Below are positions 36,040 to 47,052 of a stretch of DNA of 64,000 bases, in pieces; the stretch's first letter is position 1, and every line of letters begins with the position of its first letter. This DNA comes from Patiria pectinifera (lineage: Eukaryota > Echinodermata > Asteroidea > Valvatida > Asterinidae). The stretch lies in contig CM057148.1 in NCBI GenBank assembly GCA_029964075.1, positions 25,475,916 to 25,539,915 on the forward strand, given 5' to 3'. The position numbers and the translations under genes are program-made. The notes beneath the pieces are model-generated. The model did not search any database and was not told where the DNA came from. It worked only from the letters and a program-made list of their open reading frames with translations.

Positions 36040-36758
36040 AAAAACCAAAGATCAGAATAAACATCACAAATCTATGCGAACTGGTTCATTTCAAATCGAA
36101 TATCGGAAAATCAAAGCCACACTGTACCTCCATGCCACCTTGTATTTTCAAATCAAAGTCAACATCCTAATAAAAAAAGGCGAAGAATAGTATATTCATC
36201 TGTAATTAGTAAGTATGATTCTTACGAATCAGCTACTGAATATTTCTTTAGGAGTAAGGTTGTGATCAATCTGATGGCTTTGAAAGTCCTCACAGCTAGA
36301 GGGTACTTTATTGACCCATGTCTATCTTTTCGGCGACGGGAATCTGAGTTAATTATTTGCCCTTTTTTATTTGAAACAATTCAGACAGCCTCACCATCTT
36401 ACCCAGGTATTATTATTACCAATTTATGGAGCCATGTGACTTTGCAAATCACCTGATACCACACAGCGTGCATATGGATTCAAGTGCGCCAACAAAACGA
36501 AACTGAAATCTAATTTTGGACTTGATTACCCTGTTATCTCTGTGAGTCGCCGAGAAGACGAGCCAGTGCGGTACTGACGTACATCGTAACCAAAGCACTA
36601 TCAAGATAATTATTGCTGATGCGCGTAAACAAGTTAATTAACCAGGACAAACTCCAACATATTGGAGTCAAGTATCAGGTAATGGATTTTGATGTTTAAT
36701 TTCGGATAATCAATCACAAACCATTGTGTGATCAATTAAGGCCGTCTCATCTCACCGC
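36040..36758 (+). repeat. Block R, copy 2
   Basis: Homologous to 29140-29840, 37690-38218 and 40861-41420. It is cut at its right end by a short hAT element, whose target duplication CTCACCGC is taken from this block. Confidence 0.75.
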
Positions 36759-36954
36759 CAGTGGCGTAGCCACGGGGGGGGGGCGTGGGGGGACGACAGC
36801 CCCCCATGAAACCTTGTCGCCCCTCCAGTCGGCCCCAACTTAGATTTTGAGTTTCTAAAAAAAATATCATTGATCTACATGACACCCCCCATGAAATGTT
36901 CCAGCCCCCCCGCCCCCCCACACTCACACTGAAAAATTCCAGGCTACGCCACTG
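36759..36954. mobile_element. Short hAT-type MITE
   Basis: 196 bp, CAGTGGCGTAGCC at one end and GGCTACGCCACTG at the other, with a perfect 8-bp duplication CTCACCGC (36751-36758 and 36955-36962). It is a deletion derivative of the family at 30051-30886: the internal CCCATGAAACCTTGTCGCCC and CATGAAATGTTCCAGCC are shared. Confidence 0.9.
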
Positions 36955-37232
36955 CTCACCGCACACAGTATCTGGAGAACGGGGCAAAATAATGGAGCGC
37001 TAGGACAATAGGGTGACGTCACGGGTGGAGACTATTGATTTTTTTTATAGAATAATAATTTATTATGCAGGAATGGAGCACAGCGCCATTTAGCTTCTGA
37101 CGAATAGCGTAGGTGGGTAAAGCCACTCATGAATTCAGTAATTTCACAGAATCGCAGCAAGACACTTAGATTTTCGTTGTTTTTTTACTTCAATTAAAAA
37201 AAAGGTCGTTGGGAAAAATGGACACAACTGGA

Positions 37233-37330
37233 TTAATAATAATCATACCGGAGTCTTATATAGCGCACGTATCTACCTAATTGTCTGTAGATACGTGCGC
37301 TATATAAGACTCCGATATAATTATTATTAA
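37233..37330. mobile_element. Hairpin element with 44-base arms
   Basis: Arms at 37233-37276 and 37287-37330 are inverted copies, perfect over the inner 27 bases (ending GCGCACGTATCTAC), separated by a 10-base loop. The paralogous site in block S copy 2 (near 39875) lacks it. The flanking sequence ACTGGA appears on both sides, which suggests a target duplication. It is a foldback-type MITE. Confidence 0.8.
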
Positions 37331-37336
37331 GGCACT

Positions 37337-37402
37337 GGAAATTCGAACCGGAGACCTTCCAATCCATAGCTCATTTCGTTAACAGCTGGGCTACTATGGC
37401 AG
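37337..37402 (-). repeat. tRNA-derived SINE-like segment, block S copy 1
   Basis: On the minus strand it has an A-box-like TAGCCCAGCTGTTAACG and a B-box GGTTCGAATTT at tRNA spacing. It is not a good cloverleaf. Copy 2 is at 39871-39946. Confidence 0.65.
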
Positions 37403-37690
37403 ATCGATAACTGCTATTCTTTAAATGCTTTAAATGAAACTTATCTGTACTAAATAATACCAAAGATGTGACGTCATTGTTCTTTTCTCATAAATAAACC
37501 CCTCGACCTCCTTGAATAAACAAAATGATTTCCCCATTTTTACCTCCATGGTTCGAGCAATAATGTGGAATTTGTGGAGGGTGTAAAGGGGATGAATGGC
37601 CATATGGGGAATGAATGGCCATCTGGTTTCGCCCTCTGTCCAATCTTGCCCATGAACGGCGCACTCCTCGTGTATTATCATTAACTGATT

Positions 37691-38218
37691 TTTAGGAATC
37701 AGCTAGTGAGTATGTTTTTAAGAATTAGCTAGCGATCGATCTGATGGCTTTACAATTCCTCACAGCTGGAGAGAACAATATAACCCTTGTCGATCTTTTT
37801 TGGTGACGGAAGTTTGAGTCAATTATTTGCCTTCTTCTTTTAATTTGAATCAATTCAGACAGCCTCATCTCACCATCTTACCCAGATATTATTATCACAA
37901 GTCCATGGAGCCAAATCACCTGATACCACACACGTGCATAGGGGTTCAAGTGCGCAAACAAAACAAAACTGATATCTAATTTTGGACCTAATTACCCTGT
38001 TATCTATGTGAATCGCCTCGAAGATGAGCCAGTGTGGTACAGACTTACATTGTAATCAAATCGCTATCAAGATAATTCTTGTTGATGTGCGTAAACAAGC
38101 TAATTAACCAGTGCAAACTCCAAAATATTTGAGTCAAGTATCAGATAATGGATGTAGATGTTTAGTTTCAGATCATCAATCACCAACCATTGCGTGATCA
38201 GTTTAGGCCGTCTCCTCT
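37691..38218 (+). repeat. Block R, copy 3
   Basis: Shares GATCGATCTGATGGCTTTA, AATTACCCTGTTATCTATGTGAATCGCC and GCGTAAACAAGCTAATTAACC with the other R copies, then runs into block P copy 2. Confidence 0.75.
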
Positions 38219-39655
38219 CAACGCACACTGTCTTACTTTACATAACTCTGGAGGACAGTGCATTGTTTTCCCCTTTGTCCCTATAATATAAAACTCTCCA
38301 ATAGACTAAGCACACAAAATCATTATCGAGGGCCGTTCAACAAGAGATGAACTCTCGAGGACTCTCCCTCCCTCTGTCTCTCCTCGGGGTGCATGTAAAG
38401 TACGTACATGCACGTAGCGGCATCTCACCATCTTCACGTTGTTCAGTGCTGTCTGGGAGATTTGATGTCAGTAGAGAAACCCGACAAGGGTTCCTTGAGC
38501 TCGTTGACTCTGTTCATGGCTTGTCTGCAGTGGCGTAAATCTGTGCCGGCGAATCGGGGGGGGGGGGGGGAGATGGGGGATGACAATAATCCACATATTG
38601 CCCGGCCTTGGACATTCGAAAAGTTGGGAGGGGGATCATCACATTACACAGTAGGGGCGCTGTTCATGATACAGGTGTACATCTTTAAGTAAATAAAACG
38701 GCACATTTTAAGCTTTTGTACTTTTCGCTCATATTTTTTGGCTATTCAATACCTATTGGTCGTTGGCAATTTCACAAAAAATACCTCGAAATCTGCATTT
38801 TTTGTTTTTCATCACAACCAAGTGGGGGATGATTCAATAGCCCACCCCCTGTCACAAACAAATGAGATGATATAAATATACCCCCCTCCCCGGGATTTAC
38901 GCCCCTGTCTGTCCGTTGTGATGCGCCTTTTGGTAGATTGATATTTTTAAATTTCCTCTTCATCGAAAAGCAGAAATCATAATTTGTTAGTTACCTTGCG
39001 CCATGTAAACAAACTGCTCCATAATTCCGTCCCTTTGCTCTGACTCCTCCCTGGCTAACTGTAGTTGTCTATGAGATCTCAAAATTATGTGAAGACTGAC
39101 AGATGTTTTCCAATGAGCATTATGCGTGCTTTGTCAATGCCAGTTGCAGGTTATTGCAGTACTCCCAAAAATATGCATGCAGACACCAAGTAGGGCTCTA
39201 TACCATGAAACAACTTACATATGTCAACAATTTACCAATGTCAAGGAACTATCAAAGAGAAACATGTTCACGTCAACAGTCAAAATTGAGTAAGAATTTT
39301 AGTATATCAGTCCTAAGAACATTGTAGTCAATTGTAATAACCAAGTCAGTGTAATACATATTTTTGAACTTTTACATACGAATTTTCATTAAGGAAAAGG
39401 ACTATTTCTCCAGCCTTAACGTTGTGCATCAATAAATGCATTGTTGTATGGGCCCTTTTCATCCATATTTATAATCGTGTGCACACGAATGAATTGTGAA
39501 ACGCAAAAAACTAAGAATAAACATCACAAATCAAATGCCAAGTGGTTAATTTCACATCGAAAAAAATAATCAGCAACACAATGTACCTATTTCTAAATCA
39601 ACGTCAATATTCTAATAAAATTGGAGAAGAATTGAATAGTTATCTGTAATTGTAA
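38219..39655 (+). repeat. Block P, copy 2
   Basis: Homologous to 34858-35935 with an inserted element at 38528-38907. The TATA-like motif of copy 1 reads CATGTAAAG here. No gene was seen. Confidence 0.75.
38528..38907. mobile_element. Short inverted-repeat element inside block P copy 2
   Basis: The ends are CAGTGGCGTAAATCTG and the inverse GGGATTTACGCCCCTG, with runs of G and C inside. The empty site is seen in block P copy 1 near 35190 (GGCCTGTCTGTGTGATGCG). TGTCTG is present at both borders. It is hAT-like by its ends. Confidence 0.8.
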
Positions 39656-39870
39656 GTATTAACACCCTCCTGGGACGTCACACTATTGGTTTTTTTTCTC
39701 GCCATTATTTTACAAGAATGGAGCACACGGCGCCATTTACCCTCATGAAGAATGGCGTAGGTGGGTGAAGCCACCAATGTATACTTCATTAATTTAAAAG
39801 AATTGCAGCAAGACACTTAGGTTTTCGTCTTCTTTTGTTCCCCTTCAATTAAGTCTTTGGGAAAAGGGAC

Positions 39871-39946
39871 ATTGCAGGATTCGAGCCGGGGACCATTCAA
39901 TCTATAGATCATCTCGTTAACTGCTAGCCTACTGTAGCAGCTGGAC
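39871..39946 (-). repeat. tRNA-derived SINE-like segment, block S copy 2
   Basis: On the minus strand it shows TAGGCTAGCAGTTAACG and the B-box CCGGCTCGAATCC. It is paralogous to 37337-37402. Confidence 0.6.
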
Positions 39947-40131
39947 AATTGTCCTTTTAAATGGTTTTTTTATGTTTTACATGTAACTTATTCGCTAAAA
40001 ATAAAAAAATGTGATGTCATTGTTCTTTTCTCATAAATAAACCATTCTACCTTCATGAATAAGCAAAGATTTATCTCCCATTTTTTCCTCCATGGTTCAA
40101 GCAATAATGAGGAATTTGTAGAGGGTGTTTT

Positions 40132-40751
40132 GGCCACAAAAAAGTGTCCGGTTTCTGGTATGTGTGCGCGTCGCCGTAGCCGTGAGCGTCAGCAAAATTA
40201 AAAAGTTTTTTTTTTCTTTTCAATGTAAAATGATGTCTCAAATCCGCCAAAGTCACTGGTTTGAGTGGAATCCTACTGCTGCACAGTTTAGATGGGGTTA
40301 CGATCGAGTGTTAGCTTTATCTCTGGGCTTCCATATATTTTGCACTAAATTTAGTCTGGCACCATTTGCAGACGTTGTTGTAATTGTGTGATTGTGCGTC
40401 TGGAAGGCAGACCGAGGGGACGATGGTCGTGGATCCGGAAGCTGTAAACGCTTTTCAATTAGCGTAGTATGTATTGGGAGAAGACTAATGACTATGTTTT
40501 GTCTTGACTATCGAAATTTCCCCAAGAATGTTCGTGTCGGTCTTGATCGTAAGTGGGTGCAGAATTTTCAAGCCTTATGGCCTTAATGAGGTCACCTTAA
40601 ACTCCACTCTGAAGGACGTACATTTTTGAGTTTTAACAGGGGACTGAAGCGTCATTTGCAACATCAGCCAACATTTGAAGAAAAAAAAATCTGCGTCGCC
40701 GTACCAATTGTGGGGCAAGCTCCATACCAGAAACCGGATACTTTTTGGGCC
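40132..40751. mobile_element. Non-autonomous inverted-repeat element, Harbinger-like, copy 1
   Basis: The ends are GGCCACAAAAAAGTGTCCGG and the inverse of GGCCCAAAAAGTATCCGG, each followed by TTTCTGGTATG and a GCGTCGCCGTA-type motif. The interior shares GCACTAAATTTAGTCTGGC and ATGATGTCTCAAA with 46720-47049, in opposite orientation. No transposase frame is present. Confidence 0.75.
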
Positions 40752-40860
40752 TGAGTAGACAATACTCTGTAGTGCGCCGTTTGTTGGTGATGAATGGCCC
40801 TCTGGCTTTGCCCTCGGGCAAATCTCATCCATGAACGGCGCACTCCTTGTATATTATCAT

Positions 40861-41420
40861 TATGAGTTTATTTTAAGAAATTAGCTAGTGATCGATCTGA
40901 TGGCTTAAACAGTCCTTACAGCTTGAGAGTTCCACAATAACCCATGTAGATCTTTTCGGCGACGCGAGTTTGAGTCATTTATTTGTCCTTTTTTGTATTG
41001 AATCAATTCAGACAGCCTCACAATCTCACCCAGTTTGTCTTATCACCAGTCGATGGAGCCATGTGACTTTGCGAATCACCTGATGCCACACACCGTGCAT
41101 AAGAGGTTCAAGTGCATAATTAAGCGAAACGAAGCTGAAATCTAATTTTGGACTTGATTACCCGGTTATCTCTGTGAATCGCCGAGTAGACGAGCCAGTT
41201 TGGTATTGACGTACATCGTAACCAAAGCACTATCAAGATAATTATTGTTGATGCGCGTAAACAAGTTAATTAAGCAGGACAAACTCCAAAATATTGGGGT
41301 CAAGTATCAGGTAGTGGATTTTCATGTTTAACTTCAGATAATTAATTACAAAGTATTGTGGGACAAATTGATGGCCTGATGAAATTCACGAATAGAATTC
41401 TTACGTATTCAATCTAGCAA
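40861..41420 (+). repeat. Block R, copy 4
   Basis: Shares GATCGATCTGATGGCTTAAAC, TTGGACTTGATTACCCGGTTA, CAAAGCACTATCAAGATAAT and CAAACTCCAAAATATTGG with the other R copies. Confidence 0.75.
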
Positions 41421-41773
41421 AAAGAGCCATAGCTTATTACTTCTTCTGATTTTTGTTTTAGGAGCGCCTAACGTATCCTGCACAGTGAGATAATACTTAT
41501 GAAATATTAAAGGAAATATTATAAGATGGATTTATTAAAGGAAATGATAAGATTTAAAAATGACCTAAACATGCAAGAATCTGCTGGAAGTACGCCTCTT
41601 CTCTATGGCGTCCAGCAGTACACTTTAATTTACTGTTCTCCCTGGTATTGGTATTGAATGTCCACAAATTGTGGGAATTATAATCAGGTGTGAAATAGTC
41701 GGATGCCCTAAAAGGTTTGACGAGAAACACCAGAAAGGGGCGTTAGCGGCAGTTTCTAAAGTTGAACAAATAA
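41421..41773. other. Non-coding spacer
   Basis: No gene was seen. 41570-41640 weakly resembles 31140-31220. Confidence 0.5.
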
Positions 41774-41844
41774 CGTGGCTGGAGCTGGGTGTGAACCTGC
41801 GACCTCCAATTCTGGCGCTCATCCAACTGAGCTATCCAAACCCA
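41774..41844 (-). repeat. tRNA-derived sequence (SINE head or tRNA pseudogene)
   Basis: On the minus strand the D-arm TAGCTCAGTTGGATGAGCG is perfect (GCTC/GAGC stem) and GGTCGCAGGTTCACACCC resembles the B-box. The anticodon arm does not pair, so I do not call a working tRNA. Confidence 0.7.
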
Positions 41845-41854
41845 AGGGCAGTCA

Positions 41855-42155
41855 GGCGCGGATCTAGAGGTAGAGTTTTTGGGGTCAACCCCCCCAGCTG
41901 TGTCCCCCCGAAAAAAATCTCATTCAAATTCCTAAAAAATAAGTCAACCCCCCCCCCCCCCACCCCCGCTGTGACACCCCAAAAAAATTATACTGGTCTA
42001 ATGTCCGCCTGTTGAAAATAAGGTACACCATTCTGTAATGAGTGTTAATAATCGTCGAATTCGAACAGCGCCCCCTATTGAAATTGGTACCAGCCCCCAC
42101 ACACACACACACATACACGCACCCACACACCCCCACCCCCACACACACAGTACCC
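41855..42155. repeat. Low-complexity C runs and (CA)n microsatellite
   Basis: Begins with GCGCGGATCTAGAGG, like a hAT-type end. It holds C runs at about 41889-41895 and 41949-41961, and a CA-rich tract at about 42096-42150. Confidence 0.7.
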
Positions 42156-42959
42156 CCTTAACGGTTACAAAGAAGGATTCTGGGATACCTCGGGAGGGTC
42201 ATTCAAAAGATACCTACGGCGTCTGGCGCTCATTAACAATAAGACATAAGGTGCTGTTTTATGCACATAGTGTCCCCCTCCCGACGAAGCTTTCCCAAGG
42301 GTTTAAACAAAGCTGCCTAAGTATTTTTCTGTTCGTACATGTATTCAATACTTGAATCCGATCCGCACTGCATTGTAAGGTGCAACAGTCAATACCCTGC
42401 GTGACTTACACGGCCTTATTAGGCACCTCCCAATGCCCACGTGAGCAAAAAATAATAATAAAAATATATAATAAAACAAAAGGCACTCCATGTTCCAGAG
42501 GCATGCGTCACAAACAAGAGCACGGATGTTGAACTTTTGTCGTGCACAAATTGTCGGGCACAAAATACAGCTGTGATGGGACAAAGCATTAACGGGCGGG
42601 GCTTAATGGATCAGTCTACGCGGTAGGTAAATGGTTCATGTGACAAATGAACGGTGTTTTAAAGGTTCAAGGTACAGTTTCTCCCAAAGAACTGGCGAAC
42701 AGGCGAATTAGCAGTGCCCCGCCGCATGCTGCTTATGTTTAACAATGAAAAAAAAATGCCAAAAAAAAACACACGTGCCTTTGCCACTTGTTGCATGCTG
42801 CTATCATGCCCTTTTTAGGGAATAATGCTATTGATAGTCAAACTATGCATAAACTGTTGTCAGACAGCCAATGAAATTTCTGCATCCAGCGCGTCGGGGA
42901 GGGACATGTGATGCATTGCGTTGAGGCTCTGGGTCTTTGCAAACAAATTTCACGCCACT
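42156..42959. other. Non-coding spacer
   Basis: No gene or element was recognised. Confidence 0.5.
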
Positions 42960-43045
42960 ATAGTTCACGATTATAATTTATAAGAGCTCGCGAAGCCAGT
43001 AGCTAGTCATATTGGAGATTGACCCCCGACGAAAGCGTATCATGG
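42960..43045 (+). promoter_or_regulatory. Possible TATA-type promoter
   Basis: TATAATTTATAA at about 42973-42984 is followed about 30 bases later by a plausible start region and by ATGGATGCATGGGCATCG near 43042. No conserved coding sequence follows for long. It could drive a non-coding first exon of gene B, whose coding leader exon has its own acceptor 7.7 kb downstream. This rests on motif reading only. Confidence 0.3.
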
Positions 43046-43084
43046 ATGCATGGGCATCGCAAAACCCACCGGGTGGTTTCAAAC

Positions 43085-43482
43085 TGCAAAGGAGAGGTGA
43101 GACATAGACGTTTGTATCAGGATACAGTCACCGCTGGTTGAAACCTCTCTCTGAAGGATTTGGGACTCGTTGATACCTGTCTCTGAAGGATTCGGGACTC
43201 GTTTGGGAGGACTGACAACCTGCCAATACAAGGACAGGAGAGACATAGACGTTTGTATCAGGCTACAGTCGCCGTTTGTTGAGACCAGTCTCTGAAGGAT
43301 TCGGGACTCGTCAAGACCTGTCTCGGAGGATTCGGGACTCGTTTGGGAGGACTGACAACCTGCCAATACAAGGACAGGAGAGACATAGACGTTTGTATCA
43401 GGCTAAAGTCGCCGTTTGTTGAGACCAGTCTCTGAAGGATTCAGGACTCGTTGGGAAGGGCGGACAACCTGCCAATACAAGG
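43085..43482 (+). repeat. Minisatellite, about three units of 140 bp
   Basis: GACATAGACGTTTGTATCAGG recurs at 43101, 43242 and 43382. Each unit contains two sub-copies of CTCTGAAGGATTCGGGACTCGT and ends GACAACCTGCCAATACAAGG. The third unit runs into GGTACGTAC, a donor-like sequence. The unit length is not a multiple of three and no frame is shared, so it is not coding. Confidence 0.9.
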
Positions 43483-45190
43483 TACGTACACGAAATACGA
43501 AGCATTCCTAATGCCGTATATCAATAAGAAACAAATGGTACTCTTAGTTTCAAACTTCCACTTAAGAAGTGTAAGCCCATGCATGTCCAGATGTATTTTC
43601 TAAATCCGACAGTATCGAGACCTCACATATCTTAGATACAGCTTTGCATGTGTAACAAGGTTAACAATTCTGCCCGCTAAGTGATTCGAAGAATACCTTT
43701 GTTTTTTTTACCAGTACCATTGTCAGATCACTTAGAATTCGAATAGATCCTATGCTAATTTTGTAATAATACTGGGTAAAATTACTATATATTTATGGAG
43801 AAAATAATATGTATTTTGTATTTTCGTGGAACATTATTTTAAGAAAGGCTGTTTTGTATCTGCTGGAAGGTGCGTAGCCAGGGGCTTGTCTGCCCGTTGC
43901 AAATTATAACGTTCATCGAGTTTTTAAATCCGTTTTCGCCGTCCCAATTTTGCTTCTGCTATCGTCCCGATTTTGCTTTTTAAATATTAGCCCGTTGCAC
44001 TCTGCTACCCCGGACACACCACTACTCGCTTGTTTACATTAAGATCTTTTTTTTTTGTCAATCACAACATTTCAGAGGTTTTCCCAGCCTTCATATTTGC
44101 AGATCAAAGTAAAAAGGCATATCAAGTAACCGGACGTGTTTTCAGATTTCACTAGATTTTGTTATAACTCTTGTTTGATTGCTTTAAAATATTGGTTTTG
44201 TTTTGTTTTGCTTTTTGGCAAATTTGTTTTTTGGGACTTTCAATTGTCACATATTACAACATTATCTCTATGGAAATAGGCCTACTCCAAAACGTATCGC
44301 TATTACGCAAATATAACTTTATTGATGAACAATGTAGCAACATTGCTTAACCAAGGTTTACCACGCCCACCTGGGTCAACATGCAAATTGAGGTCAAAGT
44401 AAAAGTATATAACTCTTCAAACGTTGGAATTCGTGCGATATGAATATATATTTCGAATTCTGACTGAATAATGAACCCTTTCTCAAAAGTACGTCAAGTG
44501 AGCAATCCCTCATGGCCTTTTATTTATTTTTGGTCAGTTATTGTTTTTTTTATCGGACGGACACTTGGAATTTACTTTAAATATAGTACGTAACTATGAT
44601 CTAAATTTAAGTTAGTCAGTTTGGTTGAGGACTGGCGCCGTAGACCCGATACGTCCAAAACACTCAAACGTTTAGACGCCTCAAATTCATAGACTGTCGT
44701 GGAAAAACAGAATATAAGTCTTTAAACTTCTACTTTAATTCTTATGAAAATTAATTACAATACAAATAAATGATGGGTTCTAGTAAGTTGTTTTTAATTC
44801 AAAATAATATTTTTGAAAGTATAGTTGACATTTTCAATTAATTATTTAATGTTCATATTTACAACATGTTCTAGACAATGGGAATATCCAATTTCCTGGA
44901 GCACTCAAAGTGAAAAATGAAAAGACAAGACGTACAATAATTGTGTATTTGCCGTGTTTATTTGGGAGGCATAACGGGACTAATTTCCACTCAGTTCTTG
45001 CAGCTCTGACGAATTTCACAATTATTTCACAATATCTTCTTTCCCAAGAGAGAGTGGCACTCTAGGACAAAAATAAGGCGGCATGGTTTCAGTTATGTGT
45101 AGGCCTAGTAGCTTAGACTGATTTTGTGTTAGCGGAACACTGGATGCAATTGTTCGCTTGGATATGTGTGAGTGAAGAGGTGGAGGCTTG
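43483..45190. other. AT-rich intergenic sequence
   Basis: No gene, RNA or element was recognised. Confidence 0.55.
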
Positions 45191-45194
45191 GAGT

Positions 45195-46145
45195 ATAAAC
45201 AAGTGCGAGTGCACAAAAAGCTCTGGCCGTCTTGCATGAAAGTCTTGCATGAAGTCCATCAAAATTATCCCTGCCAGAACGTAATAATGAAACGCCCCAA
45301 AAATGCCACGCCGGGCTCCTTTCCGCACCAGTGCTAAGAAATAACAGTGTGCTTCAGGGTGCCATCCACGCTGGCACAAACGATTTAGCCGTACAACGTA
45401 ACGGAAGGTAACGTTGACCGAACATTGTGCGTACAATCCAGGGCCGCTGTCCCACGCGAAAATCACGCAACGCTTTGTACCACGTGACTTCAACATTACT
45501 GCATTACTGCCTACATTTACTGCTCACAACTGTTCATAAACATCTTTCCAATTTGTTACAAACCATTTTTGTTAAGCATTAAATTTAGTTAGCTTTTTGT
45601 TTTGAAAACATTCAATTTGGTAGTTATATTTTATGGGAAACTTAGGGGATTTATTTTGGTCAAATTTTGGAGACAGACATAATGGAAAATAAACGCGCAT
45701 GCGCATCGATCGAAATTAAACCGATGTTTGGAAAACTGTCTGCAACACTGTATTTTATGACCAAGGCATGGCATTTGGTCAATTTGTCAATTAATTTTAG
45801 GTCATTCTTTTTGGTCAATATTGGCTACACACAGACAAACAGACAATTTCGTCTCCTGCCAGATGAATAAGTGCGAGTGCACAAGAATGCTGTCTTGCAT
45901 GAAAGTCTTGCATGAAATCTATCAAAAATGATCCATGCCAGAGCTTAAAAATACGACTCCCAAAAATGCGAAGCCGATGGCACATAAGGAAAACCACACT
46001 CCAGATGTATCTACCAAGATTTTTTTTTTGCGATTTGTGATAAATACCACGTGACTATACAACATTACTGCACATATTTTGCCTCCATCTACAAAACTGT
46101 TCATAAACCTCTTTCCGATTTGTTAAAAAAAAAACATTTGCTAAG
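45195..46145. repeat. Tandem duplication, about 650-bp spacing
   Basis: 45205-45560 and 45865-46145 share GTGCGAGTGCACAA, GTCTTGCATGAAAGTCTTGC, AAAATGC-A-GCC, CACGTGACT--CAACATTACTGC and CTGTTCATAAAC-TCTTTCC. Unit 2 is shorter. No coding frame is conserved. Confidence 0.75.
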
Positions 46146-46716
46146 GGGCGATTCATTTGGATTTTGTCCCCATTTTTTTGGACCTACCCACCCACCCCTT
46201 TGTTCGATTAAAAAAATTGAATTGTCATTAAAGATTAAATGCATGCATATGTAGACCTACATGCACTTGCATGCAAATATACTTGTACATGTACATGTGA
46301 TCCCCTGCACAATGCATGTCCATGCACATTGTGTGTCCAATTCAGTGACGACTATATAAAGCTGCTCCCCCTGTTGCATTGGTACCCTGAGAAAGTGTGC
46401 TTCATTAGCTGATACTTGGATTAGGTATGTGTGTTGCAGTCCGGTGCTAAAAACATTGGGAGTGCATCGTCAGCAGTGAAGTTTTTAGAACGAGTTCCGT
46501 CCCTCCACCACATTTTAATATAAATGTTGAACTACTCATTAAAGTTAAAAAGGGGTTACGTTATATTTTGGGGGATATGGAGATGATCTTAACCACCCAA
46601 ACTAAATGTCTCCCCTTAAAAACCTGTGTGGGAATTCAAAATATATATCTAAAATAGAATTTCCAGGCCATCATTCCATAGGATAGTAAAACTGTGTAGT
46701 TTTGGACCCCGTTCCA
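46146..46716. other. Non-coding spacer
   Basis: Contains an alternating ACATGTACATGT stretch near 46285 and a TATATAAAG near 46350. No gene was seen. Confidence 0.45.
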
Positions 46717-46719
46717 TTA

Positions 46720-47049
46720 GGCCAAAAAAAGTCTCCTGTTTCTGGTATGGAGCTTGCCCCAAAAGTGGTGCGGCGACGCGTTTTTTTTTTTTTACTTTTT
46801 ATTTCTTCAAATGTCGGCTGATGACAGCAAATGGGGCCAGACTAAATTTAGTGCAAAATATATGGGAGACCAGAGAGGCCACATAAAGCTTAAACTCGAT
46901 TGTAACCCCATCTAAAATCACGTTAAAATTGTTCAACAGCAGGATTCCAGTCAAACCATCGAGCTTGGCGGTTTTGAGACATCATTCTTATATTGAAAAA
47001 AAAAAATCATTTCGCGCAAACGGAAACAGGAGACTTTTTTTTTTTTGCC
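46720..47049. mobile_element. Non-autonomous inverted-repeat element, Harbinger-like, copy 2
   Basis: 330 bp; the ends are GGCCAAAAAAAGTCTCCTG and the inverse CAGGAGAC(T)nGCC, flanked by TTA on both sides (46717-46719 and 47050-47052). A 3-bp TTA/TAA duplication is the PIF/Harbinger pattern. The interior matches 40132-40751 in reverse. Confidence 0.75.
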
Positions 47050-47052
47050 TTA

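Larger units (their letters stand above)
36963..37690. repeat. Block S, copy 1
   Basis: Parallels 39656-40130 plus 40756-40860. Shared marks are ATGGAGCACA-GGCGCCATTTA, GCGTAGGTGGGT-AAGCCAC, GCAGCAAGACACTTAG, a tRNA-like segment, TTGTTCTTTTCTCATAAATAAACC and CATGAACGGCGCACTCCT. It contains a hairpin element that copy 2 lacks. Confidence 0.8.
39656..40860. repeat. Block S, copy 2, with insertion
   Basis: Homologous to 36963-37690. It is interrupted at about 40132-40751 by an inverted-repeat element; homology resumes at TGATGAATGGCCCTCTGGCTTTGCC. A tRNA-like segment lies at 39871-39946. Confidence 0.75.

Noticed and set aside
41774-41844. Functional tRNA gene
   Set aside because: The D-arm is good but the anticodon arm does not pair and the B-box is off consensus; more likely a SINE head.
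41889-42150. Proline-rich coding region
   Set aside because: It is produced by C runs and a CA microsatellite; simple sequence.
43079-43366. 95-codon minus-strand frame over the minisatellite
   Set aside because: The unit length is 140-141 bp, not a multiple of three, so the units are read in different frames; chance opening.
43085-43482. CRISPR-like array
   Set aside because: Units are 140 bp and repeated throughout with no unique spacers, and the setting is a eukaryotic genome.
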